A stretch of DNA of 64,000 bases from Paenibacillaceae bacterium (GCA_029256185.1 JAQSYI010000029.1:62001-126000); one strand, 5' to 3'. Positions 53,730 to 62,159 are shown, counted from the stretch's first letter. Notes: generated by a model not told the origin, from the letters alone. Program-made: numbers and translations.

Positions 53730-53858
53730 TCCTTCAAAGCCTCCTCCAAGGCCGCCTCTATACCAAAACTTAAAAGCCATGCCACCGATTGCGATAATAC
53801 TGCCTTCTGATCTTTTGAAAAAGATCTCCCCTTCCTCCGTGCCATACTTTCCGGCAAC

Positions 53859-53882
53859 AAAAAGAGCCCGAAGGCTCCTTTT
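53859..53882 (-). terminator. Rho-independent terminator of gerM
   Basis: On the minus strand GAGCC pairs with GGCTC around a TTCG loop (53864-53877) and five T follow. It lies 76 bases beyond the gerM stop. Confidence 0.75.
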
Positions 53883-53952
53883 GTCCGCTTGTATGTGTCG
53901 GTTGTTTGATTGCTTCGTGTGCCGGATTGCTCCGTGCCGCCTGTTCGTTCGT

Positions 53953-54996
53953 TTACATCGCAGTCGGGTTAATATGTACCGGCGCCGCTACAGGTTTGGC
54001 ATAGCTGGTTTTGTCGGACCCGGCCACCTTGGCCTGACCGTTCACCAGCAGCTGTACCTTGGAGGCTCCCGTCGTTTCGGTCAGCGTCAGGATGAGGGCC
54101 TGGGCCGCCGAGGCGGGAACCAGCTTGTCGGCTCCCAGCAGCTTATCGTTGAAGTTGGCGGTGACAACGCTGTTGTCCTCTGACAGCTGCACCTGAATCA
54201 GCTCAAGGTCGGAAGCGATTGAGGCGGCAAGCCCCTTGCTGTCATCCGGGCCTTTGATCAATTGCTGCACCGCTGCCTTAGCCAGATCATCCGTCCGCTG
54301 CACCATCCGGGTAACAGGTACGTAGTAGCTGTACTGGTCTTGCGTCTGATTCTGGAAGTACAGAGTGACCGGAACCGCCTGCCCCAGATTCAGTCCGCTT
54401 GCGAACTCCAGATTAATTCCCATCGCCCTGCTTATTTCTTTATCAAGAGGAGTCTTGCCCAGTGCCATCTCCTTCAGATCCTTGCCCTCTACCCGGATGG
54501 ACACCTTGTCAACATTGTCAAGCTCGGTCAAGGTCCAGACAACGGCTTCGACCAGCTTGCGCTCATCCTGGGCATTGTAATTGTTGAATTCCTTGGAGAA
54601 ATCTACAATCGCAAGCTTGTTGTCCGCCTTGATGTCGATGCCTTTGATCACAGTCCCCTGAGGCAAAAGCGCCTGGAATCCGGCGGGAATGACCGTTGAA
54701 CCGGGACCGCCGTCCACCATATATTCAAGCGATTTGCGGGCTACCTCAACCGTTTTGGGCACATACACGGATACAGGAGCCACCAGCCCTTTGGGGTCCT
54801 TGAAATAAAGGGTGACTTGTCTGCCAGTCTCGGCATTTGCAGACACACCGGCATTCACCATCATTGCATCCGCCCCGGCGGGTGGGGGATCGATGGACGC
54901 TGCCCCTTCCTTCTTGTCAAACAGAGAGCAGCCTGTGGAGAGCATGGCGGCTACGGTAACAATCGCAGCTAACCGGAGTCCGTGTTTTCGTTTCAT
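53953..54996 (-). CDS. gerM: GerM-like spore germination lipoprotein with two GerMN domains
   Basis: A 347-residue lipoprotein with lipobox STGC (Cys23). Two GerMN domains are visible, about residues 60-185 (QVTLYFKDPKGLVAPVSV, LAIVDFSKEFNNYNAQDERKLVEAVVWTLTE) and 205-325 (PVTLYFQNQTQ, VVTANFNDKLLGADKLVPASAAQALILTLTE). GerM is needed in Bacillus for normal sporulation and germination. The ATG at 54996 has an AAGGAGG site directly preceded by a two-hairpin repeat array. In Bacillus subtilis rph lies immediately downstream; here the next genes in that direction belong to polysaccharide locus 2. Confidence 0.9.
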   Translation of the reverse strand: MKRKHGLRLAAIVTVAAMLSTGCSLFDKKEGAASIDPPPAGADAMMVNAGVSANAETGRQVTLYFKDPKGLVAPVSVYVPKTVEVARKSLEYMVDGGPGSTVIPAGFQALLPQGTVIKGIDIKADNKLAIVDFSKEFNNYNAQDERKLVEAVVWTLTELDNVDKVSIRVEGKDLKEMALGKTPLDKEISRAMGINLEFASGLNLGQAVPVTLYFQNQTQDQYSYYVPVTRMVQRTDDLAKAAVQQLIKGPDDSKGLAASIASDLELIQVQLSEDNSVVTANFNDKLLGADKLVPASAAQALILTLTETTGASKVQLLVNGQAKVAGSDKTSYAKPVAAPVHINPTAM

Positions 54997-55012
54997 GCAT
55001 AATCCTCCTTAG

Positions 55013-55131
55013 AGTTTTTCGCTTACAGCGAAGCGCAGCAGCGTGAAGAAAAACTGGCTTCGGAAGCATTGACTTGAGTTTTTCGCTTACAGCGAAGCGC
55101 AGCAGTATGAAGAAAAACTGGCTTCGGAAGC
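55013..55131 (-). repeat. SD-proximal two-hairpin array, 2 units plus a fragment
   Basis: Units at 55013-55069 and 55077-55131, with a truncated start near 55139. In mRNA sense: GCTTCCGAAGC, then AGTTTTTC pairing with GAAAAACT around TTCGCT/AGCGAA. The array ends 2 bases before the AAGGAGG of gerM. Confidence 0.88.
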
Positions 55132-55267
55132 TTCAACTGAGTTTTCACCAGTTGTGGACTTGTTCAACTTGTACTATATGTATACGAGCCGCGCGGCATT
55201 TTATAACCGGATTTTGTCCACATACAAAAGAAATGCTTGCCCCCACAAGAGGACAAGCATCATCATG

Positions 55268-56104
55268 TTAAAAAACAGAATTGGCAGGTGTACCGGGAGC
55301 CAGGCGGTCAGAGGAATCATTCCCGGAGGCTCCCGCATCAGGAGGAAGCCTCATCCCGTCCAGGTCCTCTTCCATATGCTCCAGCACATATTTCTCAATC
55401 GCTCCTGCTATCTGATCCAAGCCGGTCAAGGTGAGGAAAGCGCCCTTGGGCTGCACGTGAATATCCACCATATTGTAGTGCCATTCCGACTGGGCGGGGA
55501 TGTAGATGACATGAATTCCCTGCTCCAGCCCGGGGAGAATATCGGTGCGCAGCGAATTGCCTATCATCCAGGTAACAGACGGGTCGAAGCGCATCTCCCT
55601 CATAATCTTCTCCAGCGCCTTCACATCCTTATGGCGGGAGATGAATACCCGGTTGCCAAAATAAGCGGCAAGCTCCAACTGGGCCACTTTCCTCCGCTGG
55701 TTCCCCTCCTCGCCGCCGGTATGAAGATATAACTCGTGCCCGGCCTCCTTCAGCCGCTCCAGCGTCTCGTACATATGGGGCAGGGGCTCCACAGGAATGG
55801 TAAAGACACTGTATCCCAGTTCGGTAAGCAGCCCGATATGCGCCTTCTCCGGCATTTTCCCCACTGCTGCACAGAAAAAGCGGTACGCGCCTGTAAAGGA
55901 CTGGGACAGATGGTCCACAGTCAACCCGTTGTTTCCAATAGCGGCCACATCCAGCTCCACTTGCTTGGCTTTCACCTTATCAGGCGCCACACCGGGGAAC
56001 CATTCGCCCATTGCCGCGGCAAACCGCTCATTCACTTGATTAAAGTATTTGTTGCATTCAATAAGCGTATCGTCCAGGTTAAAAATAAGGTTCTGCTTCA
56101 GCAT
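55268..56104 (-). CDS. HAD-like hydrolase with Asn in place of the nucleophile Asp
   Basis: A 278-residue protein of the haloacid dehalogenase fold. The ATG at 56104 follows GGAGAG; a TTG at 56122 is in frame but weaker. Motif I reads FNLDDTL, so the position of the usual nucleophile Asp is Asn9, while the acid Asp11 is kept. Motif II is probably LYLHTGGEEGN, and motif IV-like sequence is TWMIGNSLRTDILPGLEQG. The cap region covers about 20-115. The order and length match active HAD phosphatases, so it may be a pseudo-enzyme or bind a ligand. It lies between gerM and gbsR on the same strand. Confidence 0.82.
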   Translation of the reverse strand: MLKQNLIFNLDDTLIECNKYFNQVNERFAAAMGEWFPGVAPDKVKAKQVELDVAAIGNNGLTVDHLSQSFTGAYRFFCAAVGKMPEKAHIGLLTELGYSVFTIPVEPLPHMYETLERLKEAGHELYLHTGGEEGNQRRKVAQLELAAYFGNRVFISRHKDVKALEKIMREMRFDPSVTWMIGNSLRTDILPGLEQGIHVIYIPAQSEWHYNMVDIHVQPKGAFLTLTGLDQIAGAIEKYVLEHMEEDLDGMRLPPDAGASGNDSSDRLAPGTPANSVF

Positions 56105-56208
56105 GCTGTCTCTCCGTTTCAATGAATTGGCAAATGCCTCATCATTATCCCCCCATGCAAACCGTCATATTCCACGTTCAAGCCTGCATGGGGAAAGGAA
56201 GTGCGCGC

Positions 56209-56814
56209 TCATGACTTGTTCGGCAGATCCTTGGACAAATCCTTGGACAAATCCTTGGGCAGATCCTTGGGCACCAGTTCAAAAATGGCCTCGGTTTCCA
56301 ACGTGTCAATAAACCGGTCCAGCCACAAATAGTAGCGGATCGCTTCATTCATTTTGGCCAAATCCACTTCCACCGTCTGCGCCAGATCCTCATGCCCGGG
56401 GTTATCCAGAAGCAGCGCCTGAAGCTCAGCCTTCGATTTGCGCAAGGCCTGAAGATTAATCTCAAGCGCCTTTCTCCACTTCAGGGAGAAGAAGTCGATG
56501 AACGTCTGGAACCAATCCATCTCCACCTCATACAAATCCTTGCGGGCGCCCTTTTCCCATACCTTGTTCACCATCTTGAGGTCAACCAGCGTCCGCACCC
56601 CGGTGCTCATGCTGGTTTTGCTCATCTCCATGGCTTCCCGCATCTCGTCGAGAGTCATGGGCTTATTTTGAAAGAACAAGAGCCCGTACAAATGACCAAT
56701 GGACAGATTGATGCCGTACAAATCCATATTCTGCCCAATGGATTCGATCACCCGTTTTCTTGCCTTCAGCAACGCACGTTCCTGCTCACCGGATAACTCC
56801 TCTGCTCGCTCCAT
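56209..56814 (-). CDS. gbsR: GbsR/MarR family transcriptional regulator
   Basis: A 201-residue regulator of the GbsR branch of MarR proteins. The winged helix-turn-helix is at about residues 30-105 (YGLLFFQNKPMTLDEMREAMEMSKTSMSTGVRTLVDLKMV), and the C-terminal helices fit the choline-responsive repressors GbsR/OpcR. It is divergent from an opuA operon, the usual target of such regulators, so it probably represses glycine-betaine uptake. The C terminus is a run of PKDLSKDL repeats coded by four 12-bp units (56226-56273), not expected in the family. The symbol is given by similarity of family and context. Confidence 0.82.
   Translation of the reverse strand: MERAEELSGEQERALLKARKRVIESIGQNMDLYGINLSIGHLYGLLFFQNKPMTLDEMREAMEMSKTSMSTGVRTLVDLKMVNKVWEKGARKDLYEVEMDWFQTFIDFFSLKWRKALEINLQALRKSKAELQALLLDNPGHEDLAQTVEVDLAKMNEAIRYYLWLDRFIDTLETEAIFELVPKDLPKDLSKDLSKDLPNKS
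56226..56273. repeat. 12-bp tandem repeat inside gbsR
   Basis: Four units of the form RATCCTTGGRCA at 56226, 56238, 56250 and 56262 encode the repeated Lys-Asp-Leu-Pro/Ser tail. Confidence 0.85.
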
Positions 56815-56898
56815 CTGTAAGTCACCCTATCTGTCATATAATCATTTACGTTTTTGGGAAGTCTGCGCTCTGCGACTGAAAGCATTTCGCTGCTCCTA

Positions 56899-56927
56899 AT
56901 TGTAAGAAAACTAATGGATATTGTAAA
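56899..56927 (-). promoter_or_regulatory. gbsR promoter
   Basis: On the minus strand: TTTACA (56922-56927), a 17-bp spacer and TACAAT (56899-56904), about 85 bases before the gbsR start. Confidence 0.6.
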
Positions 56928-56947
56928 GATGCGGACAGGTGCGATAC

Positions 56948-57017
56948 ATGACGGAAACCGGAGCATTTTAAAGATAACTTTGTACAGTTTTTTCTGTATG
57001 AACCGTAATGACGGAAA
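56948..57017. promoter_or_regulatory. Candidate operators between gbsR and opuAA
   Basis: ATGACGGAAA occurs at 56948-56957 and again at 57008-57017, exactly 60 bp apart, the second just upstream of the opuA -35. Between them lies TACAG-TTTTTT-CTGTA at 56983-56998. Any of these could bind the GbsR-like repressor; the assignment is inference. Confidence 0.35.
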
Positions 57018-57023
57018 TTTATG

Positions 57024-57051
57024 TTGACATCTTTGTTTGAAGTTCTATACA
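57024..57051 (+). promoter_or_regulatory. opuA operon promoter
   Basis: TTGACA at 57024-57029, a 16-bp spacer and TATACA at 57046-57051; the leader before the TTG start at 57095 would be about 37 bases. Confidence 0.7.
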
Positions 57052-57094
57052 CTTGTTAGTATGAATTTGAGTCTGAAGCGAAGGAGTGAAGCTA

Positions 57095-58318
57095 TTGCCC
57101 GTTATCCAGGTTCGGAATGTAACCAAGGTATTCGGCACCAACCCCGGTTCTGCTCTCCCCCTCATCGCCCAAAATTGGCCCAAAGAGAAAATTTACCGGG
57201 AAACCGGTCACACCGTTGGGGTCAACGCCGTCAGCTTTGATGTAAAGGCCGGTGAAATTTTCGTCATTATGGGTTTGTCCGGCAGCGGAAAATCCACACT
57301 GGTCCGCCTGCTCAACCGGCTGATCGAGCCGACGGCGGGAACCGTCAGCATTCATGGCCGCAACATTGTCGAGATGGGAACCGACGAGCTCCGCCAAATC
57401 AGGCGGGAGAAGATCGCCATGGTGTTCCAGAAGTTCGCCCTTTTCCCCCACCGGACTGTGGCGGAGAACGCCGAATACGGTCTCGAGGTCCAGGGCAAGA
57501 GCAAGCAGGAATGCCGCAAAAAAGCGCTGGAGGCGCTGGAGCTGGTCGGTTTGGCCAACTGGGCGGACAGCATGCCCGACGCCCTGAGCGGCGGAATGCA
57601 GCAGCGGGTGGGATTGGCCAGAGCCCTGGCCAATGATCCGGACATCCTGCTGATGGATGAAGCGTTCAGCGCCCTGGACCCGCTGATCCGCAAGGACATG
57701 CAGGATGAGCTCTTGGACCTTCAGGAAAAAATGAACAAAACCATCATCTTCATCACTCATGATCTGGATGAGGCATTGCGGATCGGAGACCGGATCGCTC
57801 TCATGAAGGATGGCAGTATCGTTCAAGTCGGTACGCCGGAGGAAATTCTCATGCGGCCCGCTGATGAATATGTAGAGCGCTTCGTGGAGGATGTTAATCT
57901 GTCCCGGGTGCTGACCGCCTCCGCTGTTATGCGCCGCGCCGAAACCATCGGACTGGACCGGGGGCCGCGGGTGGCGCTTCAGCTGATGAAGGATGCGGGA
58001 ATATCCAACCTGTTCGTGGTGGACCGGAGCAAGAAGCTGCTTGGGGTCATCACCGCCGAGGATTCCTCGGAGGCGGCCAAGGACGGACGGCTGCTGGAGG
58101 ATATCGTCATTCGTGAGGTCCCTACGGTTGCGCCGGACCGGCTGCTGTGCGATCTGTTCGATATCTGCAGCAGCTCCAGATATCCGGTGGCCGTAGTGGA
58201 CGATGCCGGGAAAATTAATGGAGTGATTATCCGCGGCGCTGTTCTGGGCGCTCTGGCCCGCCAATCTGCTGACAGCAGGGAAGTGGAGGAAGGTCATGCC
58301 GAAGTTACCGTTGGATGA
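57095..58318 (+). CDS. opuAA: Glycine betaine/proline ABC transporter ATP-binding protein
   Basis: A 407-residue ATPase energising osmoprotectant uptake. The TTG at 57095 follows AAGGAG with 8-base spacing; a GTG at 57086 overlaps that site. Walker A GLSGSGKST is at residues 60-68, the signature LSGGMQQR and Walker B ILLMDEAFSALDP follow, and the C-terminal 130 residues hold two CBS domains (for example LFVVDRSKKLLGVIT), which sense ionic strength in OpuA systems. The long N-terminal part before Walker A is typical of OpuAA/ProV. It overlaps the permease gene by 23 bases. Confidence 0.95.
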   Translation: MPVIQVRNVTKVFGTNPGSALPLIAQNWPKEKIYRETGHTVGVNAVSFDVKAGEIFVIMGLSGSGKSTLVRLLNRLIEPTAGTVSIHGRNIVEMGTDELRQIRREKIAMVFQKFALFPHRTVAENAEYGLEVQGKSKQECRKKALEALELVGLANWADSMPDALSGGMQQRVGLARALANDPDILLMDEAFSALDPLIRKDMQDELLDLQEKMNKTIIFITHDLDEALRIGDRIALMKDGSIVQVGTPEEILMRPADEYVERFVEDVNLSRVLTASAVMRRAETIGLDRGPRVALQLMKDAGISNLFVVDRSKKLLGVITAEDSSEAAKDGRLLEDIVIREVPTVAPDRLLCDLFDICSSSRYPVAVVDDAGKINGVIIRGAVLGALARQSADSREVEEGHAEVTVG

Positions 58319-59135
58319 ATGGATTGAAGCAGTTGTGGATTTTCTGGAAAATCATCTTGCCGGGTTGTTTGATTTTATATCCGCCATTATAGAAGGAATC
58401 GTATCAGGATTTGCCTACCTGCTCCATCTGCCGCACGCTCTTCTCTTCACTGTCTTGATTGCCGCCCTCGCCTACCGCTTGGGCAAATGGACCTTCGCTT
58501 TATTTGCGTTTGCCGGTCTGCTCCTGATCTATAATCTGGGCTACTGGGATCACACCATGGATACGCTGGCACTGGTGCTTACTGCCGCGCTGGTGTCCAT
58601 TCTGATCGGCATTCCACTTGGCATCTGGTCCGCGCAAAGCAGTAAAGTGCGCGCCTTCAGCACCCCCGTATTGGATTTCATGCAAACCATGCCCGCCTTC
58701 GTCTACTTGATTCCCGCAGTAACTTTCTTCGGACTGGGCGTGGTGCCCGGGGTAATCGCCTCCGTCATCTTTGCCGTGCCCCCCACCATCCGCCTGACGG
58801 AGCTGGGAATCCGGCAGGTTGCCCCTGATCTGGTGGAGGCGGCCCATGCTTTTGGCTCCAGCACCGGACAGATTCTGGTGAAGCTGCAGCTTCCCATGGC
58901 CTTGCCTTCCATTATGGCGGGTGTCAATCAGACGATCATGCTGGCGTTGTCCATGGTGGTTATTTCCTCCATGATCGGTGCCCAGGGCATCGGAGCCGAT
59001 GTGTACCGGGCCGTAACCCAGGTGAAAACCGGGCAAGGCTTCGAGGCCGGATTGGCCATTGTGGTGCTCGCTATCCTCCTGGACAGAATGACCCAATATA
59101 TGATGAAACGGAAAAGGAGACAAAAAAATGGATAA
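58296..59135 (+). CDS. opuAB: Glycine betaine ABC transporter permease
   Basis: A 279-residue permease with about six to seven membrane segments and the family loop LVEAAHAFGSSTGQILVKLQLPMALPSIMAG. The segment FMQTMPAFVYLIPAV is typical of OpuAB/ProW. The ATG at 58296 lies inside the end of opuAA with GGAGGAAGG upstream, and its own end overlaps opuAC by 8 bases, so all three are translationally linked. Confidence 0.95.
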   Translation: MPKLPLDEWIEAVVDFLENHLAGLFDFISAIIEGIVSGFAYLLHLPHALLFTVLIAALAYRLGKWTFALFAFAGLLLIYNLGYWDHTMDTLALVLTAALVSILIGIPLGIWSAQSSKVRAFSTPVLDFMQTMPAFVYLIPAVTFFGLGVVPGVIASVIFAVPPTIRLTELGIRQVAPDLVEAAHAFGSSTGQILVKLQLPMALPSIMAGVNQTIMLALSMVVISSMIGAQGIGADVYRAVTQVKTGQGFEAGLAIVVLAILLDRMTQYMMKRKRRQKNG

Positions 59136-60036
59136 CCTCAACTATAGCAATTATAAGAAAAAATGGATGATCGCCGGTCTTGCCGGGCTGGTCAGCATCG
59201 GGATGATGGCCGGATGCTCCAAGGAACAGGCAGAGGACGGAGCTAAAAGCATTGGCGATCAGGTTCAGCATCAGATCATCGGCATTGATCCCGGCGCAGG
59301 ACTGATGAAGCAGGCGGCCCAGGCCATCGAGGATTACGAGCTGAAGGACTGGAAGCTGGTGGAGGGCTCGGGAGCGGCCATGGCAGTGGCTCTGGAGAAG
59401 GCATACAAGGACCAGAAGCCGATTATCGTAACGGGCTGGACTCCTCACTGGAAATTCGCCAAGTATGATCTTAAGTACCTGGAAGATCCTAAAGGTACCT
59501 TCGGGCAGGACGAGGAAATCCGTACCATTGTCCGTCAAGGATTGAAGGACAGCCATCCTTCCGCCTACGCCATGCTGGAACGGTTCGAGTGGACGCCGGA
59601 TGACATGGCCGTGGTTATGTCCGACATCATCGACGGGAAGAAGCCGGAAGCAGCGGCGGCCGACTGGGTAAGCGCCAGCTCCGCCAAAGTCCAGGTCTGG
59701 ACCAAGGACCTGGCCCAGGAAACCGGCAAAAAACTGAAGCTGGCTTACGTGGCCTGGGATTCGGAGATTGCCAGCACCCATGTGGTTGCCGAGGTGCTGA
59801 AGCAGCTGGGCTATCAGGTGGAGCTGCTCCAGGTGGAGGCCGGCCCCATGTGGGCAGGGGTAGCCGACGGTAGCGCAGACGCCATGGTGGCGGCCTGGCT
59901 GCCTACCACCCACCAGGATTACATGGACAAATACAAGGATAAGCTGGAGGATCTGGGCGTGAACCTGAAGGGCACCAAGCTGGGCCTGGTTGTACCCGCC
60001 TATATGGACATTACCTCCATTGAGGACTTGAAATAA
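59128..60036 (+). CDS. opuAC: Glycine betaine-binding lipoprotein
   Basis: A 302-residue binding protein with lipobox MAGC (Cys30). Residues from about 45 form the two lobes; VTGWTPHWKFAKYDLKYLED and AGPMWAGVADGSADAMVAAWLP contain the Trp residues that cage the quaternary ammonium group in this family. Last gene of the opuA operon, with an AAAGGAGA site, and directly followed by a strong terminator. Confidence 0.95.
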   Translation: MDNLNYSNYKKKWMIAGLAGLVSIGMMAGCSKEQAEDGAKSIGDQVQHQIIGIDPGAGLMKQAAQAIEDYELKDWKLVEGSGAAMAVALEKAYKDQKPIIVTGWTPHWKFAKYDLKYLEDPKGTFGQDEEIRTIVRQGLKDSHPSAYAMLERFEWTPDDMAVVMSDIIDGKKPEAAAADWVSASSAKVQVWTKDLAQETGKKLKLAYVAWDSEIASTHVVAEVLKQLGYQVELLQVEAGPMWAGVADGSADAMVAAWLPTTHQDYMDKYKDKLEDLGVNLKGTKLGLVVPAYMDITSIEDLK

Positions 60037-60040
60037 TCGC

Positions 60041-60089
60041 AAGAGGCTGTCCCTTCCCGTTTGCTCGGGCTTTGGGACAGCCTCTTTGC
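60041..60089 (+). terminator. Rho-independent terminator of the opuA operon
   Basis: AAGAGGCTGTCCC at 60041-60053 pairs over 13 bp with 60074-60086, and the right arm ends in TTT. It begins 4 bases after the opuAC stop. Confidence 0.85.
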
Positions 60090-60226
60090 TGTATACGCCG
60101 CCTGTGCAGCGGGATATATATGAAAACCGACTATATCGATCTCTGACGTGAGAGGCAGGCCCCATTGCATATGAAAAATCGAATGCCATCCCTTGGTGCT
60201 GTTGATCAACTAGGAGTGATGCCAAA

Positions 60227-60348
60227 CCAACAGCTTGCAAAATGATAGCTGCTGGCGCGCAAACGCAGGCCCGTAGGCCCAACAGCTTGCAAAATGATAG
60301 CTGTTGGCGTGCGAGCGCAGACCCACAGGCCGAACAGCTATCATTTTG
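60227..60348. repeat. 52-bp repeat ending in a 16-bp perfect inverted repeat
   Basis: Two direct units start at 60227 and 60279 (CCAACAGCTTGCAAAATGAT), and a third, inverted piece starts at 60330. CAAAATGATAGCTGTT (60290-60305) pairs perfectly with 60333-60348 across a 27-base loop; AACAGCT/AGCTGTT also pairs within unit 2. Confidence 0.88.
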
Positions 60349-60728
60349 TCCGATCATCCTGCAAAACAGGCCATACTGCCTCCCGCCATTGTTGTCTAAT
60401 ACCATCAATCCTACAATCCACCCTTTCCCGTGATACTTCCAAAGTGCTCATTCCACACCCGCTTCCTGTCCCGCCGGGTTTAACACGCTGAACCTAAGCC
60501 GCGGCAACGATGATGATCCGAAGGTTATACTTTCTTATCTTTCCGCAAAAAGCGGCACTCCCCGGCCTTTCGCGAATTGTTCAGCCAGGACAGCCCGTCC
60601 CGGTTGTCGCCGCACCGGACACACGCTATACTGGTACAAATAGAAGCTCTCCGTTTTGCTCCCTTTGCCGTACAGAGGCGGGGAACACGGAGAATGACAT
60701 CAGGAATGCTTGCAAGGAGGAACCGACG

Positions 60729-62045
60729 ATGAAGCTGCGCACCCTGCGGATTATGGGGGATAAGGATACGAAGAATAGCGATGACCGGGATGAATATGAG
60801 CGGGATTACAGCCGCCTGATCGGTTCTCCCGCGTTTCGGAGATTGCAGGGCAAGTCACAGGTATTCGGAGCGGGGACCGGGGATTATTACCGGACACGGC
60901 TGACCCATTCCCTGGAGGTGTCCCAGATCTCCCGGGAGCTGGCCGGCCGGCTCAGCCGCAATTATCCCGATTTGGCCAAGGAAACCCATCCCGGCCTGAT
61001 CCTTGATAAAGCCGTTGTGGAGATCGCCGCCCTGGCCCATGATCTGGGGCACCCTCCGTTTGGCCATAAGGGAGAGGAAGTATTAAACGGCATTCTGCAG
61101 AGGAAGCATGGGCTCAAATATGAGGGCAACGCCCAAAACTACCGGATTCTCATGTTTCTGGAGAAACGGGCAGGCAGTGAGCGGGGGCTGGATCTGACTG
61201 CCGCGGTGCTCCTGGCGATCAACAAATATCCGTTCCCGCTGGATGAGGAAGGGCGGCTCAAGGGGCTATACGCCTCGGAATGGACGGAGATACACCGGCT
61301 CAGGGCGCTTTGGGAAATCCCCCAGGGCTGTTGTACCCTGGAGGCGCAGCTGATGGATCTGTGCGATGACATCGCCTATTCCACCCATGATATTGAGGAC
61401 GGCATCCGGGCCGGAAAAATCCAGATGCATGAGGCTTTCTTCACCAACCCCCGGCTTGTGCGGAATCTGGTGGAGGAAATCCGCAAGGAAGAGGGAAACG
61501 GACGGCACTATTGGAGCGGCGTGGATATAGAAGCCACGGTGCGCCAGGTTCTGGAGGAGTATTGGGAGCAGTGGAGCCGCATTTTTACAGAATGCAACGG
61601 TGAGACCTCGCGGGCCAGGAGGGAGCTCAAGGCCCAATGGGTAGGCTTATACGCCGGGTCGGTGGGTGTTGTTGACGATGCGGCATTAGGCTGGAAGCGG
61701 ATCGCCTTCGTCAAGGACGGCCGGGAGAACCTGGCGCTCCTGCGGACGATGGAGGTGTTGAAGAAGCTGGCGTGGGTGACGATGATTACCGATTTCCGCG
61801 TGCAGCGCATTCAGAAGCGCAGCGAGATTATGCTGGAGAAGCTGTGGGAGGCCTTCGATGATCCGGTCAAGGCACCGCTGATCCTGCCTCCGGACTGGAA
61901 CGCCCGTTACGAGCGCAACAAGGACAAATGGCCCTGGCCCCGTTTTATCGCCGATTACATGGCAGGGATGACGGACGCCTACGCGGAGAAGGTGTTCCAG
62001 GAGCTGTACGGCAACCGCACCGGCTCCATCTACGAGCGGGATTGA
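60729..62045 (+). CDS. dgt: Deoxyguanosinetriphosphate triphosphohydrolase (dGTPase)
   Basis: A 438-residue HD-domain enzyme that splits dGTP (or other dNTPs) into nucleoside and triphosphate. The ATG at 60729 has AAGGAGG 9 bases upstream. His60 lies in RTRLTHSLEVSQI, His104-Asp105 in ALAHDLGHPPFGHKGE, and the later Asp in DDIAYSTHDIEDG completes the metal site. The N-terminal SPAFRRLQGKSQVFG is characteristic. It appears to be a single gene, followed by two hairpins. Confidence 0.94.
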   Translation: MKLRTLRIMGDKDTKNSDDRDEYERDYSRLIGSPAFRRLQGKSQVFGAGTGDYYRTRLTHSLEVSQISRELAGRLSRNYPDLAKETHPGLILDKAVVEIAALAHDLGHPPFGHKGEEVLNGILQRKHGLKYEGNAQNYRILMFLEKRAGSERGLDLTAAVLLAINKYPFPLDEEGRLKGLYASEWTEIHRLRALWEIPQGCCTLEAQLMDLCDDIAYSTHDIEDGIRAGKIQMHEAFFTNPRLVRNLVEEIRKEEGNGRHYWSGVDIEATVRQVLEEYWEQWSRIFTECNGETSRARRELKAQWVGLYAGSVGVVDDAALGWKRIAFVKDGRENLALLRTMEVLKKLAWVTMITDFRVQRIQKRSEIMLEKLWEAFDDPVKAPLILPPDWNARYERNKDKWPWPRFIADYMAGMTDAYAEKVFQELYGNRTGSIYERD

Positions 62046-62125
62046 GCCTTCTTCTCCGCAGCACGTATTTACAAGCATAACCGGATGGGAGACGGGGGTT
62101 AACCGTTCCTTTCGAAGAACGGCAA

Positions 62126-62159
62126 AAAGGGAGAGCCATGAACATCAGGCTCTCCCTTT
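62126..62159. terminator. Hairpin terminator between dgt and the FtsX-like gene
   Basis: AAAGGGAGAGCC at 62126-62137 pairs over 12 bp with GGCTCTCCCTTT at 62148-62159, with A and T tracts that suit both directions. A smaller CCGTTC/GAACGG hairpin lies at 62103-62122. Confidence 0.75.

Larger units (their letters stand above)
53191..53952. other. Intergenic control and repeat region at the right end of locus 2 (762 bp)
   Basis: It holds the transporter promoter (53237-53266), three 20-bp direct repeats (53311-53370), a cluster of four palindromes (53534-53729) and the gerM terminator (53859-53882). Open frames here repeat GNKG-type sequence from the palindromes and do not look like genes. Confidence 0.8.
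60037..60728. other. Intergenic region between opuAC and dgt (692 bp)
   Basis: It begins with the opuA terminator, contains a 52-bp repeat with a long inverted repeat (60227-60348), and otherwise shows no gene. An open frame from 60510 runs into dgt but has no start signal or recognisable protein sequence before 60729. Confidence 0.75.

Noticed and set aside
53558-53860. Small minus-strand protein of 100 residues with GNKG repeats
   Set aside because: Most of it translates cluster B palindromes, and no ribosome binding site or family was recognised.
60510-60728. N-terminal extension of dgt
   Set aside because: The extension has no dGTPase similarity or start signal, while the ATG at 60729 has AAGGAGG at normal spacing.
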